Source of the DNA: JAERML01 sp035687895
Lineage (GTDB): Bacteria > Bacteroidota > Ignavibacteria > UBA10030 > UBA6906
DNA: 37,653 bases
Direction: 5' to 3'
NCBI GenBank assembly: GCA_035687895.1
Contig: DASRUE010000111.1
Span: 1 to 37,653 of the forward strand
A program made the translations under genes and the position numbers. Positions 33,261 to 37,653 of the stretch are shown in pieces. The notes under the pieces were generated by a model, which had not been told where the DNA came from, did no database searches, and saw nothing but the letters and a program-made list of their open reading frames with translations. The number at the start of each line of letters is the position of its first letter. The first letter of the stretch is position 1.

Positions 33261-33291
33261 TTGCATCTCACGGCACCTCCACCTATATTTG
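33261..33291 (+). promoter_or_regulatory. predicted promoter of the BtuF-like/kinase pair
   Basis: Plus strand TTGCAT (33261-33266), 17-bp spacer, TATATT (33284-33289) extended to TATATTTG. The predicted start is about 20 nt before ATG 33316, which supports that start over the in-frame ATG at 33250 lying upstream of the promoter. Confidence 0.65.
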
Positions 33292-33315
33292 CTCTCGTTC
33301 TTCAATCTCCCTCTC

Positions 33316-34197
33316 ATGAATCTCCATCGCCTAACGGTTGTTGCTTCGCTGGCTCTCCTGTTGCCCTGGAGAGCAACCCCTCAGATCTCTCTTGTTGATG
33401 ACCTTCAGCGCGCGGTTGTCATTCCTGCGCCGGCCAGACGTGTGGTATCTCTCGCGCCCAGCATCACGGAAACACTCTTTGCAATCGGGGCCGGAGGGCA
33501 GGTTGTCGGAGTAACAGACTATTGCACGTTTCCTCCTGAGGCGAAGACAAAAACCTCGGTGGGGGGCATCGTGAACCCGAGCATGGAGGCCATCGTTGCC
33601 GCCAAACCGGATCTGATCGTGGTAAGCATGGAAGGAAATGTGCGGGATGATTTTGCGAGACTGCAGGAACTGGGAGTGCCGGTCTTTGTAACCAACCCAA
33701 GGACGTTGGAGGGCATCCACAAATCCATCGCTGATCTCGGCGCGCTTACAGGAAGGATCGATTCATCTGCCACCGTAGTTCAAATGATGCGTACACGCGA
33801 GGACTCCGTGGTGACACACGCCAGAGCACGGATGAAGAAAGGGGTGCTTCTTTTCGTTTCCCTCCAGCCCCTCATTGTTGTTGGCGGAAGGACGTACCTG
33901 AACGAACTCCTTGGGCTTGCCGGCGCGGTCAATCTCGCCGCCGACGCGCCTTCAACGTATCCGACCATCAGCCGGGAGGCCGTGCTCGCGGACATGCCGG
34001 ATGTTCTGCTCTTCATGTCGGACGTTGTGGCCAGCCCAGAAAACCTCTTAAAGCTCTATCCAGAGTGGCGCACACTGGAAGCGGTTCAGAGCAACCACAT
34101 TTTTTTCCTCGACGCAGATATCGTGTCACGACCCGGCCCCCGCGCAGTTGACGCGCTGGAATCGTTATATCGTACCATCCACATGGGACATCAATGA
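33316..34197 (+). CDS. BtuF-like metal-chelate/cobalamin substrate-binding protein
   Basis: Exported receptor of the helical-backbone (BtuF/FepB) class of ABC-transporter binding proteins. The 293-residue product starts with a signal peptide (HRLTVVASLALLLPWRATPQ). It then has RRVVSLAPSITETLFAIGAGGQVVGVTDYC, an arrangement strongly like BtuF, followed by VGGIVNPSMEAIVAAKPDLIVV and the C-terminal YPTISREAVLADMPDVLLF. No lipobox Cys is obvious. No BtuC or BtuD gene is next to it, so partner permease genes must lie elsewhere. Its stop overlaps the kinase start (ATGA). Cobalamin or a ferric chelate are equally possible ligands. Confidence 0.85.
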   Translation: MNLHRLTVVASLALLLPWRATPQISLVDDLQRAVVIPAPARRVVSLAPSITETLFAIGAGGQVVGVTDYCTFPPEAKTKTSVGGIVNPSMEAIVAAKPDLIVVSMEGNVRDDFARLQELGVPVFVTNPRTLEGIHKSIADLGALTGRIDSSATVVQMMRTREDSVVTHARARMKKGVLLFVSLQPLIVVGGRTYLNELLGLAGAVNLAADAPSTYPTISREAVLADMPDVLLFMSDVVASPENLLKLYPEWRTLEAVQSNHIFFLDADIVSRPGPRAVDALESLYRTIHMGHQ

Positions 34198-34883
34198 GAT
34201 CAAGAAAGCAGATCCGAAACTCTTCCAAAGTCCGTACCGTCAAACCAGCCATTCAAACCAGACGCAAAGTCTTCATTGCGGTTGCTGGTAATATCGGCTC
34301 CGGAAAGTCCTCCCTCACCAGGCTGCTCAGCCAGCAATTCGGTTGGACGCCATACTACGAGTCGGTGGAGGATAACCCCTATCTCAGCGACTTCTACGCA
34401 AACATGAGACGCTGGTCCTTTAACCTTCAGGTGTATTTTCTCTCCAACCGGTTTCGAAGCCACAAGGCGATCACCGAGGGGAGGCGGTCCGTGATCCTCG
34501 ACCGTGTTATCTATGAGGACGCTGAGATCTTCGCCCGGAACCTCTTTGAGATCGGAAACATGGAAGAGCGGGATTATACGAACTACGTGAAGCTGTACAA
34601 GGTGATGACCGAGTATCTCCGGGCGCCGGATCTTCTCATTTATCTCCGTGCGAACGTGCAGACCTTACAGAAGCAGATTGCGCAGCGGGGAAGAGACTTT
34701 GAACAGTCGATCTCGAAGGAATATCTGGAGCAACTGAACAGACACTACGAGGCGTGGACAACCCATTACACCAAGGGGCCGCTACTTACTGTGGAATCCG
34801 ACACCCTTGATTTCGTCAACAGCAAGAACGACCTGAATGCGGTCGTCGGGATGATCAAGAAAAAGCTCCGTCGTAAACTATAG
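34194..34883 (+). CDS. deoxynucleoside kinase
   Basis: Salvage kinase of the dNK/dGK/dCK family that phosphorylates deoxynucleosides. The 229 residues include a basic N-terminal extension of about 25 residues, the P-loop GNIGSGKSS (32-40), the substrate region YYESVEDNPYLSDFYANM (about 54-71), the DRVIYEDAEIFA motif (about 103-114, equivalent to the DRS/ERS site), and the LID-like Arg region QKQIAQRGRDFEQ. Specificity for purine or pyrimidine cannot be read. Translation is coupled to the BtuF-like gene, and its stop abuts the convergent fumarylacetoacetase stop with no base between. Confidence 0.9.
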   Translation: MRSRKQIRNSSKVRTVKPAIQTRRKVFIAVAGNIGSGKSSLTRLLSQQFGWTPYYESVEDNPYLSDFYANMRRWSFNLQVYFLSNRFRSHKAITEGRRSVILDRVIYEDAEIFARNLFEIGNMEERDYTNYVKLYKVMTEYLRAPDLLIYLRANVQTLQKQIAQRGRDFEQSISKEYLEQLNRHYEAWTTHYTKGPLLTVESDTLDFVNSKNDLNAVVGMIKKKLRRKL

Positions 34884-36203
34884 TCATGAGACCGGGAGAA
34901 TTCTTCCTGTACATTCTCCAAATCCGATCCGCGCGGGTCCCGGTCCTTCACAGAATCCCCGTAACGTCACTTCATCGCCATCCTGCAAGAATCGTCGTGT
35001 TTCCCCCGTAGGAAGCTGCAAAGGTTCCGTGCCGCGCCAGGTAAGCTCAAGCAGGCAACCGCGTGCATCTTTCGCCAGGCCTGAAACTGTTCCGCTTCCG
35101 AGCATGTCGCCGGGACGCAGATTACAACCATTGCTGGCGTGATGCGCGAGCATCTGTGCCGGCGTCCAATACATGTCGGCCAGACTGCTCCGGCTCAATC
35201 TGGCCGGTGCCATGCGCGCATTGCGCATCTGCTCAGTAGTAAGATACACTTCCAGTTTGATCTCGATCCCGCCGCGACTTTGGTCGGACGGAGAAAGAAG
35301 ATATGGAAGGGGAGCCGGATCTCCCGATGCACGGGCGAATGCAGGAACACGGTATGGCTCCAGTGCTTCCATCGTGACGATCCAGGGGGAAATCGTGCTG
35401 GTAAAATTCTTGGCAAGGAAAGGACCGAGCGGCTGGTACTCCCACGTCTGAATATCACGAGCAGACCAGTCGTTGAGTAAGCAGACTCCGAACAGGTGCG
35501 CCTCCGCGCGATCAATGGGTATCGCCTGGCCCAATGGGTTGCCCGGACCGATAAAGAACCCAACTTCCAGTTCATAGTCGAGAAGATTGCTCGGGCCGAA
35601 CGTCGGTGATGCTGCGTTCGGGTCTTTCCGTTGCCCCGATGGTCGACGCACCGGCGTACCGCTCACCACAATGGATGACGAGCGACCGTGGTACCCTATG
35701 GGAACGTACTTATAGTTTGGAAGCAACGGGTTATCCGGACGGAGCATACTTCCCACGTTGGTCGCGTGGAATATCGATGCGTAGAAATCGGTATAGTCCC
35801 CAATTACAACAGGCAGATGCATCTCTGCCCCGTTCATCGCAACGAGGTACGGCGAGACGGCCTCCCGCTCTTTTGCTCCGGCACGAAGAAGCTCGCTCAG
35901 TCTGCGCCGCAGCAGCGACGAGTGGTCTTTCCCCAGCGCCATGAGAGCATTAAGCGTTGAACCCGCGCATGCTTGCGCGGCCTCCCTCTCAGGGCCATTC
36001 AACAAGCCCGCCTGCAGACAACCCTGGAGGTCCAATATCCGGTCGCCGATCCCCACGCCAATACGCGCACTCTCACTTTCTCCGCGCCGTGTGAAGGCGC
36101 CCAACGGGAGATTCTGCATTGGGAAGTCCGCGTCTGGTTGATTCGCGGAATCCACCCAGCTCTTTAACCGGGGGTTGTGCGTGTCGTTCAATGAGGTACT
36201 CAT
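34884..36203 (-). CDS. fahA: fumarylacetoacetase
   Basis: Last enzyme of tyrosine/homogentisate degradation, hydrolysing fumarylacetoacetate to fumarate and acetoacetate. The 439 residues have the N-terminal SH3-like FAH domain (FPMQNLPLGAFTRRG) and the catalytic and metal-binding sequence: GDYTDFYASIFHATNVG (about 134-150), NYKYVPIGYHGRSSSIVVSG, DYELEVGFFIG (Glu ligands, about 210-220), LLNDWSARDIQTWEYQPLGPFLAKNF (about 242-267) and GSGTVSG near the C-terminus. Its ATG overlaps the stop of the preceding unknown gene by four bases. Other genes of the pathway are not in the window. Confidence 0.96.
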   Translation of the reverse strand: MSTSLNDTHNPRLKSWVDSANQPDADFPMQNLPLGAFTRRGESESARIGVGIGDRILDLQGCLQAGLLNGPEREAAQACAGSTLNALMALGKDHSSLLRRRLSELLRAGAKEREAVSPYLVAMNGAEMHLPVVIGDYTDFYASIFHATNVGSMLRPDNPLLPNYKYVPIGYHGRSSSIVVSGTPVRRPSGQRKDPNAASPTFGPSNLLDYELEVGFFIGPGNPLGQAIPIDRAEAHLFGVCLLNDWSARDIQTWEYQPLGPFLAKNFTSTISPWIVTMEALEPYRVPAFARASGDPAPLPYLLSPSDQSRGGIEIKLEVYLTTEQMRNARMAPARLSRSSLADMYWTPAQMLAHHASNGCNLRPGDMLGSGTVSGLAKDARGCLLELTWRGTEPLQLPTGETRRFLQDGDEVTLRGFCEGPGPARIGFGECTGRILPVS

Positions 36204-37087
36204 AAGAGTCCAAGTGCCATAAGGTCATCCACCGGTTCGCGAAAGGAGCATGAGCCAAACGTAGTGGCAGCGGTTCGCCGCGTTGTTTCAAGGTCTGTGT
36301 TCGTTAGCTGATGTTCTCTCCATCGAACGCCACTGTGTTCGAACCTGAAGGCATCGACCGATTGTTCTTCCAGAACTTCCGTCAGATCTTTCATGCCCAT
36401 CCCTTTGCGCACAAATGCTGCGGCAAGAAAAACATTCAAGAATCCGAACATGGTACCGGATGGGCTATCCGCCGCGTACGTTAGGCGGTAGGTTGACCGA
36501 ACGGGATGATGAAGTCCGGCCGTTGCCTTAAAGGGAACGCCAGTGGCTACGCATTCATGGATGAACCGTGCAAGCTCGGCGCTGGAGGGGAACATTTCAG
36601 CACTGGTGCCACCTGTGCGGACTTTGGCGCGCAGCCCGGTTGCCGCAATAGCTGAAAGAAGCGGTTGTGGATCGGGACCAATGGGCAACTCGTTGTAGAT
36701 CTCCATACCTGCCGGTTTTTGATGGGCAAAGTGTTTGATCTCTTCGGCGCTTGATGCCTTAGTTTCAATCGCGCCAACTGCCGCCGATGCTGGTCCGTTT
36801 CGCTTGTTGAAGTCCCGGACAATGCTCATCTCTTTCTCAAAGTCTTGACTTACAAGCACGCTCAGCTTCCAGAGTGAGTGGGCCTTGGACTGTATTACGT
36901 CCTCAGCCGAAATTGAGAACTCGTCGAGACGGGAAACAGGAACGATAAAGCTTCCCAGCATCCACGCGTTCGGTCCGTTTCTATACTCGGCATAGTTGCG
37001 GACGGCGGTCGCCATATCCAGGCCAGCCGGGGGAAAAAGACCTGCGTAATCCACAATCCCGCGGAGGAAGGTGTGGAGCGGGTTCAT
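36200..37087 (-). CDS. conserved-looking protein of unknown function, coupled to fahA
   Basis: Protein of about 295 residues with no signal peptide or membrane segment. Features that look conserved are LRGIVDYAGLFPPAGLDMATAV near the N-terminus, a central KVRTGGTSAEMFPS loop, then FIHECVATGVPFKATAGLHHPVR, which has the Gly/His/Arg-rich character of an active site. Alternating hydrophobic strands and helices would fit a TIM-barrel-like fold, but this is only an impression. Start at ATG 37087; the frame continues to TTG 37120. It is the first gene before fahA, with a 4-bp overlap, so a role in aromatic amino acid breakdown is inferred from context alone. Confidence 0.7.
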   Translation of the reverse strand: MNPLHTFLRGIVDYAGLFPPAGLDMATAVRNYAEYRNGPNAWMLGSFIVPVSRLDEFSISAEDVIQSKAHSLWKLSVLVSQDFEKEMSIVRDFNKRNGPASAAVGAIETKASSAEEIKHFAHQKPAGMEIYNELPIGPDPQPLLSAIAATGLRAKVRTGGTSAEMFPSSAELARFIHECVATGVPFKATAGLHHPVRSTYRLTYAADSPSGTMFGFLNVFLAAAFVRKGMGMKDLTEVLEEQSVDAFRFEHSGVRWREHQLTNTDLETTRRTAATTFGSCSFREPVDDLMALGLL

Positions 37088-37172
37088 GGAAGCATCGGTG
37101 AGTAGGATTCCTTCCTCCAATTCCTAATGATCTCAGGAGGGTTAGCTTCTTTGTCTACGCGAGCGTTGGAAA

Positions 37173-37201
37173 AACATAAAGAGAAGAAGCGCAATGTGCA
37201 A
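37173..37201 (-). promoter_or_regulatory. predicted promoter of the unknown gene-fahA operon
   Basis: Minus strand TTGCAC (37201-37196), 17-bp spacer, TATGTT (37178-37173) followed by TT. The leader would be about 80 nt before ATG 37087 and contains a GGAGGAAGG that is not close to any good start. Confidence 0.55.
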
Positions 37202-37286
37202 GCCATCGTATTGCCGGTCCGGGCACCCGAACGAAGTCGCCGCTCGATATCGCCACCCCTTGACGCCTTCCTTGTTCATCTTCCTG

Positions 37287-37653
37287 CTAGAAGAAAAACA
37301 TCTTCACGGCAATGATCAGGAGAAAGACCGCGTAGAACTTGCGCAGGTTGTCCACGTGTGTCTTGTGTGCAACAGATGCACCAAGTCTGGCAAACGGGAG
37401 TGTTCCCACAATAATAGGAATGGAATGAAGATAGTCCACATACCCCAGCGTGTAGGGCGGAAGAAGCGGATTCCCCCACCCCTTCCAGACATAGCCGAGT
37501 GTTGCTGCCAGCGCAGTAATGACGATCGTGGCGCTGGAGGTGCCGAGTGCTTTCTTCAACGGGAACTTGAGCAGTGTGTACATCATCGGAATGGAAAAAA
37601 CTCCGCCTCCTACACCGGCAAGTGATGAGACAATTCCTACGACACCCCCCGTT
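37287..37653 (-). CDS. TauE/SafE-family permease, N-terminus cut by window edge
   Basis: C-terminal half of a multi-pass anion permease of the sulfite exporter TauE/SafE family. The frame is open to the right edge, giving 122 codons. It begins within the second family repeat (GGVVGIVSSLAGVGGGVFSIP), followed by KKALGTSSATIVITALAATLGYVW, the LHSIPIIVGTLPFARLGASVA helix and a last hydrophobic segment ending MFFF. The repeated G-x-x-x-G-I-G-G-G-type motif supports the family. Substrate (sulfite, sulfonate or other organic anion) is unknown. The start lies outside the window. Confidence 0.88.
   Translation of the reverse strand, partial: TGGVVGIVSSLAGVGGGVFSIPMMYTLLKFPLKKALGTSSATIVITALAATLGYVWKGWGNPLLPPYTLGYVDYLHSIPIIVGTLPFARLGASVAHKTHVDNLRKFYAVFLLIIAVKMFFF

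Noticed and set aside
33250..33315. Upstream ATG of the BtuF-like gene
   Set aside because: It lies before the -35 box and start point of the best promoter; ATG 33316 gives a normal signal peptide.
34895..34919. Perfect 7-bp hairpin (GGAGAAT/ATTCTCC) at the kinase-fahA convergence
   Set aside because: It lies inside the fahA coding end and has no T run on either strand, so I do not call it a terminator, though it could slow polymerase from either side.
1..37653. tRNA, rRNA, CRISPR array, transposase, integrase, toxin-antitoxin or defence genes
   Set aside because: I looked through all intergenic gaps and both strands and saw no cloverleaf, spaced repeat array or relevant protein motif; the region is core chromosome.

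Overview
The window is a dense, housekeeping-rich chromosomal segment of moderate to high GC. It carries about 35 protein genes, two of them cut by the window edges. I see no rRNA, tRNA, CRISPR array, insertion sequence or phage gene, and no gap between genes exceeds about 190 bp. Gene content and order point to the Bacteroidetes/Chlorobi/Ignavibacteria (FCB) branch. The clues are an F-type ATP synthase operon with atpZ/atpI ahead of atpB and no atpD/atpC beside atpG, an adjacent bactofilin and M23 peptidase, an rpsP with a long C-terminal tail, a CBM9/DUF5916 outer-membrane barrel protein, and promoters of the form TTGnnn-N17-TAnnTT that resemble the Bacteroidetes TAnnTTTG element. The assignment is an inference; no species is claimed.

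Layout from left to right. Positions 1-3.5 kb, minus strand: cysS (partial), recN and a divergent mqnA (futalosine menaquinone pathway). Positions 3.5-7.4 kb, minus: a translation and secretion operon, ffh-rpsP-khpA-rimM-trmD-rplS, with a promoter before ffh and a terminator after rplS. Positions 7.5-14.3 kb, minus: M23 peptidase, bactofilin, atpZ, atpI, atpB, atpE, atpF, atpH, atpA, atpG, apparently one transcription unit from a near-consensus promoter to an intrinsic terminator. Positions 14.4-16.6 kb: a GT4 glycosyltransferase (minus) and a membrane-anchored alpha/beta hydrolase (plus), fired from back-to-back promoters. Positions 16.6-19.1 kb: the DUF5916 barrel protein.

Positions 19.2-26.7 kb, minus: a run of pgm-type phosphohexomutase, GalT-like HIT protein, YhcH-type sugar protein, YbfF-like hydrolase, ABC-F ATPase and an RlmD-type rRNA methyltransferase, preceded by enolase (26.8-28.1 kb) and a GT9 heptosyltransferase-like gene. 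Positions 29.4-33.1 kb, minus: a membrane-anchored metallopeptidase with a TPR-like tail, and murA. Positions 33.3-34.9 kb, plus: an orphan BtuF-like substrate-binding protein coupled to a deoxynucleoside kinase. Positions 34.9-37.1 kb, minus: fumarylacetoacetase translationally coupled to a conserved-looking protein of unknown function. Position 37.3 kb to the end, minus: a TauE/SafE permease (partial).

The most informative patterns not covered by gene names are the repeated 29-bp promoter architecture (eleven sites with exactly 17-bp spacing), the joining of cell-wall/cytoskeletal genes to the ATP synthase operon behind a promoter with a C8 spacer tract, the unknown partner of fumarylacetoacetase, and the membrane metallopeptidase. 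I found no dramatic new defence or mobile system.
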